Shown here: in pieces, positions 1 through 6,694 of the stretch
How the letters are laid out: every line of letters begins with the position of its first letter
How positions within the stretch are numbered: the stretch's first letter is position 1
NCBI GenBank assembly: GCA_023140905.1
Contig: JAGLKS010000236.1
Location: 1-6,799, forward strand
Direction: 5' to 3'
DNA from: Alphaproteobacteria bacterium
GTDB lineage: Bacteria > Pseudomonadota > Alphaproteobacteria > Micavibrionales > Micavibrionaceae
DNA length: 6,799 nucleotides
The notes under the pieces: model-generated
Told to the model about the DNA's origin: nothing
What the model saw: only the letters and a program-made list of their open reading frames with translations
Database searches by the model: none
Program-made: the position numbers and the translations under genes

Positions 1-167
1 AGAAAAAAGGGTCATTAGAGGTTCACTCGCTTTATAAAGGCTATGCTTACCGGGCAGTCTTTACAAAAGCATAAGCTTGTTTAAGAATTTCTTCATATTG
101 CCTCTCGATATTCTCGTCTAAAACCGTTAAACTTCCAGAATATATAACGTACAGTTATTTTGAGAAA

Positions 168-2255
168 ATGAGTCAAAGACCTTTTGAGCTAGATCCATTG
201 TTTCGCGGACTAACGTCCCTATCTGGTTTAGGACCACGTAACGGCAAACTGGCCGAAAAGCTGGTTGGTGGGCCGCGCATAGTCGATTTATTATTTCATG
301 GTCCTGCTGATTTTATAGACAGGCGCTTCACCTGCCCACTCAACAAAGCACCTAACGGCAAGATTTTAACTACACAAGTGCATGTTGAGAAACACTCTCC
401 CAATACCCGTAAATCCTTACCCTATCGCGTAAAATGCACGGATGGGCATGGTGACATAATGCTTGTATTTTTTCATGCCAAGAAAGGTTGGATAGAAAAA
501 CTTTTGCCCATTAACTCAGATGTCATTATTAGTGGCCGCATTGAATACTTTCAAGGACAGCCACAAATGGTTCACCCTGAAATCGTCAAGCCACAAGAAC
601 GCGAGACACTGGAAAAAGTTGAGCCGATTTATCCTTTAACGGCTGGCATTACCAATAAAGTTCTACGTAAAGCTATGAAACACGCGCTTTCTTATGTTCC
701 GAAACTACCTGAATGGATCGATGAAGCTCATAAAAAGCGTGAGGCTTGGCCCGATTGGGATAACGCTGTACGTGTCCTTCATAGCCCTGATAGTGAAAAA
801 GATCTGGAACCAACATCTAAAGTGCGGATGCGTCTTGCCTATGATGAGCTTCTGGCGAACCAGCTTACACTGGCTTTAATTCGAGATCGGCAAAAAAAGA
901 TTAATGGGCGGAGTTTCCCTTCTACCGGAGTTTTGCGTAAGAAAATCAAAGATATTCTTCCTTTTAATTTAACCGGAGCTCAAAGACACACTTTATCCGA
1001 GATTGATAAAGACATGGCAGCTCCGGCACGAATGCTCCGCTTACTTCAGGGAGATGTTGGAAGTGGAAAAACTATCGTAGCAGTGTTAGCTATGATGAAT
1101 GCAGTGGAAAACGGTGCTCAGGCTGCGCTTATAGCACCTACCGAGATTTTAGCGCGCCAGCATGAACAAAGCTTGAAACCTTGGCTGGAAGCCGCAGGCG
1201 TGCGTTGTGTCACATTAACGGGGCGAGATAAAGGCAAAACACGTGAAATCATGCTTAAACAAATCAAAGATGGCACAGCGCAAGTTATTATCGGTACACA
1301 CTCAATTTTCCAGAGTGATGTAGAATATCAGGATTTGGGAATTGCTGTTATTGACGAACAACACCGTTTTGGCGTGCATCAACGTATGGAGCTATCAAGT
1401 AAGGGCAAAGGCACAGATATCCTTGTAATGACGGCGACACCAATCCCGCGTACTCTGGCTTTGACTGCTTATGGTGATCTGGAAATTTCTAAACTTGATG
1501 AAAAACCACCGGGGCGCAAACCCATTGAAACTATGCTGTTTTCTCAGGAAAAATTGGATCAATTAGTTATAGCGTTAAAACGTAAGATTGCTGAAGGCGT
1601 TCGGGTTTACTGGGTATGTCCACTGGTTGAGGAATCCGATGTTCTGGATCTAGCCGCCGCTGAGGAACGCTATGATATATTAAAAGCACAGTTTGGAGAG
1701 CGTATCGGCTTGATACACGGACGGATGAAACCAACAGATAAAGATGAAATTATGACACGATTTGCAAATGGAGATTTGGATATCCTTGTTGCGACTACAG
1801 TCATTGAGGTCGGTGTGGATGTGCCTGAAGCAACAATTATGGTAATTGAACATGCGGAACGCTTTGGCTTGTCACAATTGCACCAGTTACGAGGCCGTGT
1901 TGGACGCAGTTCAGACCAATCTTATTGCTTTCTGGTTTATTCTGTACCCTTAGGTGCCGTTGCAAAAGAACGGCTCAACATTATGCGTGACACTGAAGAC
2001 GGGTTCATTATCGCTGAGAAGGATTTGGAACTGCGCGGTGGTGGCGACATTCTGGGTACAAAGCAAAGTGGTGTCACCGATTTTGCGTTAGTTGACCTAA
2101 CGGTTCACAGTGACCTTTTAGCTACTGCGCGTGACGATGCCCAGCTTATTATTTCAAAAGATCCTACATTAGATACTGATCGTGGAGTATCGTTAAAAAT
2201 GTTGCTTTATTTATTCGAGCGCGATCAGGCAATAAAGTATTTCCGTGGCGGGTAA
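168..2255 (+). CDS. recG: ATP-dependent DNA helicase RecG
   Basis: Superfamily 2 helicase that binds branched DNA and drives fork regression and Holliday-junction processing in the cytoplasm. The N-terminal part (about residues 1-160) is the wedge/OB region, with the family-typical opening around residues 10-55 (LTSLSGLGP, then VDLLFHGPADFIDRR). The helicase core follows: Walker A GDVGSGKT at 295-302, Walker B variant DEQH at 396-399, motif III TATPIPRT at 422-429, motif V TTVIEVGVDVP near 543-553, and motif VI QLHQLRGRVGR at 570-580. The RecG C-terminal signature, LRGGGDILGTKQSG, spans 622-635. The length of 695 residues is normal for the family, and no key residue is missing. The ATG at 168 is chosen because the protein starts where RecG homologues start; only a weak GAG-type ribosome site precedes it. 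It is the only plus-strand gene and converges on cysE with an 82 bp gap. Identification is firm. Confidence 0.98.
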   Translation: MSQRPFELDPLFRGLTSLSGLGPRNGKLAEKLVGGPRIVDLLFHGPADFIDRRFTCPLNKAPNGKILTTQVHVEKHSPNTRKSLPYRVKCTDGHGDIMLVFFHAKKGWIEKLLPINSDVIISGRIEYFQGQPQMVHPEIVKPQERETLEKVEPIYPLTAGITNKVLRKAMKHALSYVPKLPEWIDEAHKKREAWPDWDNAVRVLHSPDSEKDLEPTSKVRMRLAYDELLANQLTLALIRDRQKKINGRSFPSTGVLRKKIKDILPFNLTGAQRHTLSEIDKDMAAPARMLRLLQGDVGSGKTIVAVLAMMNAVENGAQAALIAPTEILARQHEQSLKPWLEAAGVRCVTLTGRDKGKTREIMLKQIKDGTAQVIIGTHSIFQSDVEYQDLGIAVIDEQHRFGVHQRMELSSKGKGTDILVMTATPIPRTLALTAYGDLEISKLDEKPPGRKPIETMLFSQEKLDQLVIALKRKIAEGVRVYWVCPLVEESDVLDLAAAEERYDILKAQFGERIGLIHGRMKPTDKDEIMTRFANGDLDILVATTVIEVGVDVPEATIMVIEHAERFGLSQLHQLRGRVGRSSDQSYCFLVYSVPLGAVAKERLNIMRDTEDGFIIAEKDLELRGGGDILGTKQSGVTDFALVDLTVHSDLLATARDDAQLIISKDPTLDTDRGVSLKMLLYLFERDQAIKYFRGG

Positions 2256-2337
2256 ATACGCTTTAAATATCAATGGATTGACCTGAAAGTTTTATACTTA
2301 AATTTAAGCAGAATTCACCATTACACCCGATTTACAA

Positions 2338-2967
2338 TCACTTAAGTGTAAGCTCTTCCTTAATTTTATGAACCTCGCGCACAAGATCGTCTATGGTAGA
2401 AATCACCTTCTCCATTTCTTCAAGTGAAGGCATTCCGTAAGCACCGGAGGAATGACCCTTATTGCAAATCACTCTGGCGGGAATTCCGATTGCAGTTGCT
2501 TCATCAGGAATATCTGTTGTCACAACGGAATTTGCCCCTACTTTAGCATTTTCACCAATTGTTATATCACCAAGAACTTGGGAGCCAGCCCCCACAGTGC
2601 TACCCTTTTTCAACGTTGGGTGACGCTTGCCTTCCACTTGCCCTGCGCGCCCTATGCCACCAAGAGTTACGCCGTGATACATGGTTACGTCATCCTCGAC
2701 AATAGCTGTCTGACCGATTACACATCCTGTGCCATGATCGATAAAAACGTTTTTTCCTATTCTTGCTTCTGGATGAATTTCTATACCTGTCAAAATACGG
2801 GTAATATTAGCAAATATACGCGCCAATGCTCGCAACCCCAGATGCCATAGGAAGTTGTTCATTCGATGAAAACATATTGCATGATAACCATTATAGGCAA
2901 ACAGCACTTCAGCAAAAGTCGGGTTAGCAGGATCGCGTTTTTGGATAGATCTTAGATAATCGAACAT
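2338..2967 (-). CDS. cysE: Serine O-acetyltransferase (CysE, short EpsC-like form)
   Basis: Cytoplasmic enzyme that transfers acetyl from acetyl-CoA to L-serine, giving O-acetylserine, the sulfide acceptor for cysteine synthesis. The 209-residue protein opens with a short helical part that carries the family RDPA motif (residues 11-14). A left-handed beta-helix of hexapeptide repeats follows, from about 61 to 165. Visible active-site elements are FIDHGTG (D77, H78, matching the catalytic His region of E. coli CysE), YHGVTLGG (97-104) and KRHPTL (114-119). GANSVV and GIPA close the coil. It is shorter than the roughly 270-residue enterobacterial enzyme because most of the N-terminal helical domain is absent, as in EpsC-type enzymes. 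The tail after the beta-helix is a charged helix ending LTLK, with no terminal isoleucine. An AAGAAG-like ribosome site lies just upstream of the ATG. It is the last gene of the minus-strand block, 107 bp after the DUF502 gene. Confidence 0.95.
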   Translation of the reverse strand: MFDYLRSIQKRDPANPTFAEVLFAYNGYHAICFHRMNNFLWHLGLRALARIFANITRILTGIEIHPEARIGKNVFIDHGTGCVIGQTAIVEDDVTMYHGVTLGGIGRAGQVEGKRHPTLKKGSTVGAGSQVLGDITIGENAKVGANSVVTTDIPDEATAIGIPARVICNKGHSSGAYGMPSLEEMEKVISTIDDLVREVHKIKEELTLK

Positions 2968-2985
2968 GGGATTCTTCTTTTATTA

Positions 2986-2991
2986 ATTATA
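2986..2991 (-). promoter_or_regulatory. Candidate -10 box upstream of cysE
   Basis: A perfect TATAAT on the minus strand, ending 18 bases before the cysE start codon. Transcription from it would leave a leader of only about 11 bases, just enough for the AAGAAG-like ribosome site. No good -35 hexamer is seen at 16-18 bp spacing, and the surrounding DNA is very AT-rich, so a chance match is quite possible. Confidence 0.22.
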
Positions 2992-3057
2992 ATTGATTTT
3001 AAATAAGGAGATGAAAGTTTGTCTTTTTCTCAACTTGCCGTTTAGTTGCTATTAAAT

Positions 3058-3072
3058 TGCGTTTCAAACGCA
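3058..3072 (-). terminator. Small hairpin just after the DUF502 stop codon
   Basis: A perfect inverted repeat, TGCGTT-TGA-AACGCA (6 bp stem, 3 base loop), lies two bases past the TAA of the DUF502 gene. On the minus strand it is followed by ATTTAATAG, which is A/T-rich but not a clean T-run. It could be a weak terminator or a 3'-end stabilising hairpin between the DUF502 gene and cysE. A second 5 bp stem (CAACT/AGTTG) sits at 3031-3048. The call is tentative because the stem is short and the T-tract is poor. Confidence 0.3.
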
Positions 3073-3074
3073 CC

Positions 3075-3857
3075 TTATTTGCAACACCCTTGATTTTTGT
3101 GCAAATTAAAAAATCCCGTTTTCTTAGAAGACTTTTCCAGTGCTTCTTTGTGTTCTGACGGCATAATAATACCTGCAGAGACAACAAGTTTTACGCCCTC
3201 TTCCACGCTCATATCCAGATAAGCTAAATCTTTCTTTGGAACAAAGAGTAAATAACCTGACGTTGGATTAGGTGTTGTTGGAACAAAGACGTTAACTGTT
3301 TCCTGAGATGTGTGAGATTGTACCTCACCTTCACTTGCGCCAGTTACGAAACCAATAGACCAAACGTCTTTTCGTGGATATTCAAGCATTACGACTTCAC
3401 GAAAAGCTGTAGATTTACTGGCCATAATAGTTTCAAAGATTTGCTTAATTGCCCCGTAAAGCGTTCTGATTACGGGCATTTGATCTACAATATATTCGGA
3501 AAAACGAATAAATAAGCGTCCAAGAAAGTTCGTCGCAAACCAACCAATGGAAATAAACGCAGCTACAACAATAATCACCCCTAATCCCGGTATTGTTGTT
3601 TTTGGATAAATAACCTCGTACCACTCAGCCGGAAGCAAATGAACAACCCTATTATCCACAAATGTAAGAAAAAGATAAGTCAGATAAATTGTGATACTAA
3701 TCGGAGCTGTAACAAGTATTCCAGTTAGAAAATAACGGCGAAATCGTGCCATCAATCCAGATGATAAGCTCTGACGCTCATCATCCGCCGTCACGTTATC
3801 ATCTTTATTACCATCAAGTCCTTCTGGAAGCTTTGGCTCTGGAGTTGTCTCCGTCAT
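3075..3857 (-). CDS. DUF502 family two-helix membrane protein
   Basis: A 260-residue inner-membrane protein of the DUF502 family, related to the plant COV1-type proteins; the molecular function is not established. A charged, Pro/Asp-rich cytoplasmic N-terminus (1-38) is followed by a first hydrophobic segment at about 42-67 (YFLTGILVTAPISITIYLTY) and a second at about 89-112. The soluble C-terminal half has family-typical stretches: MPVIRTLYGAIKQIFETI (127-144), YPRKDVWSIGFVTG (160-173) and VFVPTTPNPTSG (190-201). The end is basic and carries a Cys pair (GCCK). The ATG at 3857 is preceded by AAAGGA at a good distance. DUF502 genes are often near recG in alphaproteobacteria, from memory; here cysE lies between them. 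A role in sulfur metabolism is not indicated by sequence, only by position between metY and cysE. Confidence 0.92.
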   Translation of the reverse strand: MTETTPEPKLPEGLDGNKDDNVTADDERQSLSSGLMARFRRYFLTGILVTAPISITIYLTYLFLTFVDNRVVHLLPAEWYEVIYPKTTIPGLGVIIVVAAFISIGWFATNFLGRLFIRFSEYIVDQMPVIRTLYGAIKQIFETIMASKSTAFREVVMLEYPRKDVWSIGFVTGASEGEVQSHTSQETVNVFVPTTPNPTSGYLLFVPKKDLAYLDMSVEEGVKLVVSAGIIMPSEHKEALEKSSKKTGFFNLHKNQGCCK

Positions 3858-3914
3858 TATTAATCCTTTATGATATGATGATTTGTTTGCACTTGTTTAC
3901 TATGGCTCTATCAA

Positions 3915-3920
3915 ATTATA
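3915..3920 (-). promoter_or_regulatory. Candidate -10 box for the DUF502 gene
   Basis: A perfect TATAAT on the minus strand, 57 bases before the DUF502 start codon, inside the 200 bp gap after metY. A leader of about 45-50 bases with an AAAGGA ribosome site would result. The -35 region at 16-18 bp spacing (around CAGTTT) is poor. The long gap and this box together suggest that the DUF502 gene has its own promoter. Confidence 0.35.
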
Positions 3921-4030
3921 AACACAAGAAATTCCTAAACTGATTGCTCCTCTAGCTTGCCTTCAGCTAACTATCCTTTTTCGTATTTGAAACAAGCCAC
4001 AAAAAAAGCACCTAAAAGGAGACGCATTTT

Positions 4031-4061
4031 GAGTTCATTGAACTCTAGGATCAGAACCTAG
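4031..4061 (-). other. Two tandem inverted repeats at the metY 3' end
   Basis: On the minus strand, CTAGG-loop of 7-CCTAG (4061-4045) overlaps the metY stop codon. It is followed at once by GAGTTCA-A-TGAACTC (4045-4031), a perfect 7+1+7 dyad that could also fold as a 6 bp stem with a 3 base loop. The two share one base, so they are directly abutted. No T-run follows immediately; the nearest is seven T's at 4007-4001, 23 bases further on. The pair could be a 3'-end processing or weak termination structure in metY mRNA. The 15 bp dyad could instead be an operator upstream of the DUF502 gene. Confidence 0.35.
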
Positions 4062-5332
4062 ACATTTAAAGCTTGTTCTATATCTTCCAGAAGATCATCA
4101 ATGTTTTCTATTCCAATTGACAAGCGCACCATATCCGGCTGAACACCGCAGGCAATTTGCTGTTCATCTGTTAACTGGCGGTGTGTTGTGCTTGCCGGAT
4201 GTAAAACACAGGAGCGCACATCACCAACATGAATAACCAAAGCTATGAGTTTAAGGCTATCTTGAAAGCGTGTACAGGCCTCGCGCCCGCCTTTTATACC
4301 GAAAGTCAGAACACCGCTACATCCTTTAGGCAAATATTTTCGGGCCAGTTCATGGGTCGCGTGATTGGCCAGTCCCGGATATTTTACCCAAGCGACTTTG
4401 TCATGCTGTTCTAAATATTCTGCAACTTTCAAAGCATTTTCGCTGTGACGCTCCATACGCAAATGCAACGTTTCTAGGCCTTTATGCATCAAAAATGCGT
4501 TCATAGGACTCAAACATGCACCTAAATCACGCAACCATTGCATACGTGCTTTAACAATATAAGCAGCTTCACCAAAGCTTTCTGTATAGCTTAAACCATG
4601 ATAGCTCGGATCCGGTTCCACTAATTCAGGATATTTGCCATTATTCCAATCGAAATTTCCGCCGTCAACAATAATTCCACCAACACTTGTCGCATGCCCA
4701 TCAATATATTTAGTCGCTGAGTGAACAACAATATTAGCACCATGTTCTATTGGCCTACACAAATAAGGGCTAGGAAATGTGTTATCTATAATAAAAGGAA
4801 CCTGCATTTCACGTGAGACTTTTACAAACTTCTTAAAATCAAGGACATTTACCCCCGGATTTCCAATACTTTCAGCAAATAGCACACGGGTATTATCTTT
4901 GAAAACCGCTTTAATTTCTTCTTCTGACGCAGCCGGATCAACAAAGCTGACTTCTATTCCCATTTTTGTAAGCGTATTAGTGAATAGCGCATAAGTTCCA
5001 CCATATAAATTGCTTGCAGCCACTATATGTTGCCCTGCTATACATATATTCAGAATAGAAATTGTTATTGCAGCCTGCCCAGAAGATAAAGCCAAAGCTC
5101 CAACACCACCTTCCATAGACGCTATTTTTTTCTCAAATGCGTCCACTGTTGGATTGCTGATACGACTATACATATGACCTTCTACTTCCAGATCAAATAA
5201 TTTTGCCATATGCTCTGAGTTGTTATATTTATAGGTCGTACTTTGAACAATTGGTAAAACACGAGGCTCAGAATTTTTAGGTTTATACCCTTCCTGAATA
5301 GCTTTGGTTTCCAGTCTCCATTCTTTACTCAT
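4058..5332 (-). CDS. metY: O-acetylhomoserine sulfhydrylase (homocysteine synthase), PLP-dependent
   Basis: Cytoplasmic Cys/Met-metabolism PLP enzyme (fold type I), predicted to combine O-acetylhomoserine with sulfide to give homocysteine and acetate. Visible PLP-site residues are YSR at 55-57 (phosphate contact from the neighbouring subunit), SSGQAA at 83-88, NLYGGTY at 108-114 with Tyr110 stacking on the ring, Asp183 in DNTF, and Lys208 in HSATKYIDGHATS as the Schiff-base lysine. HPASTTHRQL (378-387) holds the substrate-carboxylate Arg385. The insert around 221-260 (DGGNFDWNNGKYPELVEPDP and following) and the length of 424 residues fit MetY rather than the shorter MetB, MetC or MetZ proteins of about 380-400 residues. 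From memory its wording is closest to clostridial-type MetY. The start is set by a strong AAGGAG eight bases upstream of the ATG. It lies 65 bp after the unknown exported-protein gene. No SAM riboswitch is seen in that gap. The exact acyl donor (acetyl or succinyl) cannot be read from sequence. Confidence 0.95.
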   Translation of the reverse strand: MSKEWRLETKAIQEGYKPKNSEPRVLPIVQSTTYKYNNSEHMAKLFDLEVEGHMYSRISNPTVDAFEKKIASMEGGVGALALSSGQAAITISILNICIAGQHIVAASNLYGGTYALFTNTLTKMGIEVSFVDPAASEEEIKAVFKDNTRVLFAESIGNPGVNVLDFKKFVKVSREMQVPFIIDNTFPSPYLCRPIEHGANIVVHSATKYIDGHATSVGGIIVDGGNFDWNNGKYPELVEPDPSYHGLSYTESFGEAAYIVKARMQWLRDLGACLSPMNAFLMHKGLETLHLRMERHSENALKVAEYLEQHDKVAWVKYPGLANHATHELARKYLPKGCSGVLTFGIKGGREACTRFQDSLKLIALVIHVGDVRSCVLHPASTTHRQLTDEQQIACGVQPDMVRLSIGIENIDDLLEDIEQALNV

Positions 5333-5340
5333 CGATAAAT

Positions 5341-5346
5341 CTCCTT
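5341..5346 (-). promoter_or_regulatory. Ribosome binding site of metY
   Basis: AAGGAG on the minus strand, separated by eight bases from the ATG at 5332. It fixes the metY start and is the strongest Shine-Dalgarno sequence in the window; recG and cysE have weaker ones. Confidence 0.75.
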
Positions 5347-5397
5347 ATTGTATTCGACCATTCCGACATTTATTTTCAAAATGCAACAAAAATAGCA

Positions 5398-6579
5398 CTA
5401 ATCATCATAGATTCCTTGTTTTAACAATCCTAAGCTTTCTTTACAATTCCACCAGAAATACTGAGCATTATATAATCCATGCATCGCTTTTTTCTTGGAA
5501 TAACTATGATGTTCTTCCTGACATGCTTTTGCCAGATCTTTAGCTCTTTCTTTAATCAAAGCATCATTCGATACATTAGCAACTTTTTCAAACTCTTCCG
5601 AGAATTGTATAAAATCAGAAAGCAATTTTTCTTTATCCTTTGGCGCTTCATCTTTTGTTTTCTGAGTGTAATATTCTTTTGCCATACGATTGAAATTTAG
5701 ACTGTAAAAAGCTCTATTACACTCATTTATGCCCTCGTCTGAATAATCAAGCACTTTATAAAACCCGCAATTTTCAAGGCATTCCGATGCAGGATACATA
5801 AAATTTTGACAAAGATCGACCCGATTTATAAATTCTGCAGCAATTTTTTCTTTAGGATATGACGCATCAATAAAGTGAATAAAAATAGATGGACGCATAT
5901 AGAATAAATTATCTGATTTCTTGTAACTTGGTGATTTGTAACCACTCATATTCCCTTGCTTAACCGCATCATGTTCCATCTTACAACGAAACCAGAACTC
6001 TTCTATACGCAAACGTGCCCATTTATTATTCGTTTTGTTATCGTTAAGAATCGTTGCTAAATCCAAACCACATTGAACAACAGCACGTTTTGCCCTTTCT
6101 TTAAGAATAACATCTTTTGTTTTATCTCCAATATCATCTAGCTCACGCGCAAGTTTTCTCATATCCTCGGAAAAAGCCTCCACTGTTTTGGGCGAATTAG
6201 ATTTAATGATAAGCTCTTGCCTATATTTTTCCGCTTTATTTATATCTATCTGAGAAAATGTTTCATTGCATTTTTTGATCGCTATCTCCCGCGTGCTTTT
6301 CCCGGCGAGCACACCACTTCTATACAACATGCCACACGCATACATACATTGCATAGCAACACCATTAGCAATAACATATTTTTCACAAATTTCTTCGCGC
6401 CGGTTAAACTCTGATTTAATCTCTTCGGAAGAAGAATTAGTATCAATATGGCGCATCGGCTCTAAAGGTTTTGTATCCAGATAATCAGAATATCCGGATC
6501 CGGCATAAGCGTAACCAGCAGAAATAACACATATGCAAAATATGGTCGCAGCAACCAGGCTATATTTATCAGTACACAT
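5398..6579 (-). CDS. Exported protein of unknown function with two tandem six-cysteine domains
   Basis: Family not recognised. The first 26 residues look like a Sec signal peptide: MCTDK, a hydrophobic core (about 7-22), then AYA with cleavage likely before Gly27, giving a periplasmic or secreted protein of about 367 residues. The mature part consists of two copies of one domain (residues 44-209 and 236-389). Each copy starts with (H/F)ID, then EIKSEF/KIAAEF and a basic residue, then six cysteines: 65, 78, 82, 104, 170, 199 in copy 1 and 257, 267, 271, 287, 353, 379 in copy 2. Shared landmarks are CxxxCG, CN, KERAK before the fifth Cys, FW near the sixth Cys, and KQG at the end. The rest is charged and probably helical. 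The even cysteine count suggests three disulfides per copy, which is inference. There is no lipobox, transmembrane anchor or known catalytic motif. GAGGAAA precedes the ATG. It is more AT-rich to the eye than recG. It lies between tRNA-Lys and metY. Confidence 0.85.
   Translation of the reverse strand: MCTDKYSLVAATIFCICVISAGYAYAGSGYSDYLDTKPLEPMRHIDTNSSSEEIKSEFNRREEICEKYVIANGVAMQCMYACGMLYRSGVLAGKSTREIAIKKCNETFSQIDINKAEKYRQELIIKSNSPKTVEAFSEDMRKLARELDDIGDKTKDVILKERAKRAVVQCGLDLATILNDNKTNNKWARLRIEEFWFRCKMEHDAVKQGNMSGYKSPSYKKSDNLFYMRPSIFIHFIDASYPKEKIAAEFINRVDLCQNFMYPASECLENCGFYKVLDYSDEGINECNRAFYSLNFNRMAKEYYTQKTKDEAPKDKEKLLSDFIQFSEEFEKVANVSNDALIKERAKDLAKACQEEHHSYSKKKAMHGLYNAQYFWWNCKESLGLLKQGIYDD
5413..5874 (-). 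repeat. Second copy of the duplicated cysteine domain (protein repeat)
   Basis: Encodes residues 236-389 of the exported protein. Cysteines are at 257, 267, 271, 287, 353 and 379, with intervals of 9, 3, 15, 65 and 25 residues. Landmarks match copy 1: FID (236-238), CxxxCG (267-272), KERAK (343-347), YFWWNCK (374-380) and KQG (387-389). The protein ends four residues after KQG, so the second domain closes the chain. Confidence 0.8.
5953..6450 (-). repeat. First copy of the duplicated cysteine domain (protein repeat)
   Basis: Encodes residues 44-209 of the exported protein. Cysteines are at 65, 78, 82, 104, 170 and 199, with intervals of 12, 3, 21, 65 and 28 residues. Landmarks are HID (44-46), CxxxCG (78-83), KERAK (160-164), EFWFRCK (194-200) and KQG (207-209). 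The repeat was recognised at protein level; the two copies have diverged too far for an obvious DNA-level repeat. Confidence 0.8.
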
Positions 6580-6632
6580 AATCTTTCCTCACGTTTTTGT
6601 AATGGTATAGATTGTGTCTTTAAGAATTGTAA

Positions 6633-6662
6633 ATTATTAGCACTCACGCCGACATACATCAA
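6633..6662 (-). promoter_or_regulatory. Candidate promoter for the exported-protein gene
   Basis: On the minus strand, TTGATG (6662-6657, four of six consensus bases) and AATAAT (6638-6633, five of six) are separated by 18 bases. The -10 box ends 53 bases before the start codon, and the leader carries GAGGAAA as ribosome site. It is the best-spaced promoter pair I found in the window, but the match is moderate and the region is AT-rich. Confidence 0.35.
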
Positions 6663-6664
6663 TA

Positions 6665-6694
6665 CAAGAACGCTGGATTAGTTACGTGTTCTTG
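6665..6694 (-). other. Inverted repeat between tRNA-Lys and the exported-protein gene
   Basis: CAAGAAC (6665-6671) and GTTCTTG (6688-6694) form a perfect 7 bp stem around a 16 base loop, immediately upstream of the candidate -35 box. It lies about 50 bases past the tRNA 3' end, and no T-run follows in the minus direction. An intrinsic terminator is therefore unlikely; an operator or a chance dyad is as likely. Confidence 0.3.

Noticed and set aside
1..15. Possible start (ATG on the minus strand) of a gene divergent from recG, such as sdhE
   Set aside because: Only five codons are inside the window, there is no good ribosome site, and the visible residues (MTLFS) do not identify any family.
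3..74. Plus-strand open frame entering from the left edge, ending YAYRAVFTKA then TAA
   Set aside because: Only 23 codons are visible and they match nothing I recognise. It could be the C-terminus of an upstream gene, but an open frame this short at an edge is expected by chance.
143..148. TATAAC as a -10 box for recG
   Set aside because: No acceptable -35 hexamer lies 16-18 bases upstream, and the stretch is AT-rich, so I cannot separate it from chance.
47..157. Minus-strand open frame of 36 codons ending YAFVKTAR before TAA, opposite the recG leader
   Set aside because: It is bounded upstream by a stop and contains no ATG, GTG or TTG start codon, so it cannot be an intact gene. It also overlaps the plus-strand edge frame.
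2256..2348. Bidirectional terminator between convergent recG and cysE
   Set aside because: The palindromes there (CTTAAATTTAAG at 2297-2308 and CACTTAAGTG at 2339-2348) have no loop, little GC and no T-run. Nothing resembles an intrinsic terminator.
2452..2850. 132-codon plus-strand open frame inside cysE
   Set aside because: It lies antisense to a well-supported CysE. Its translation has no family features and looks like an opposite-strand shadow.
5333..5397. SAM-type riboswitch or other leader control before metY
   Set aside because: The gap to the upstream gene is only 65 bp and shows none of the SAM-II core sequence or stems I would expect; only the ribosome site stands out.
5398..6579. 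Haem-binding (CxxCH) or CxxC thioredoxin-like site in the exported protein
   Set aside because: The close cysteine pairs are CxxxC and are followed by Gly, not His. No CxxC motif is present in the mature protein.
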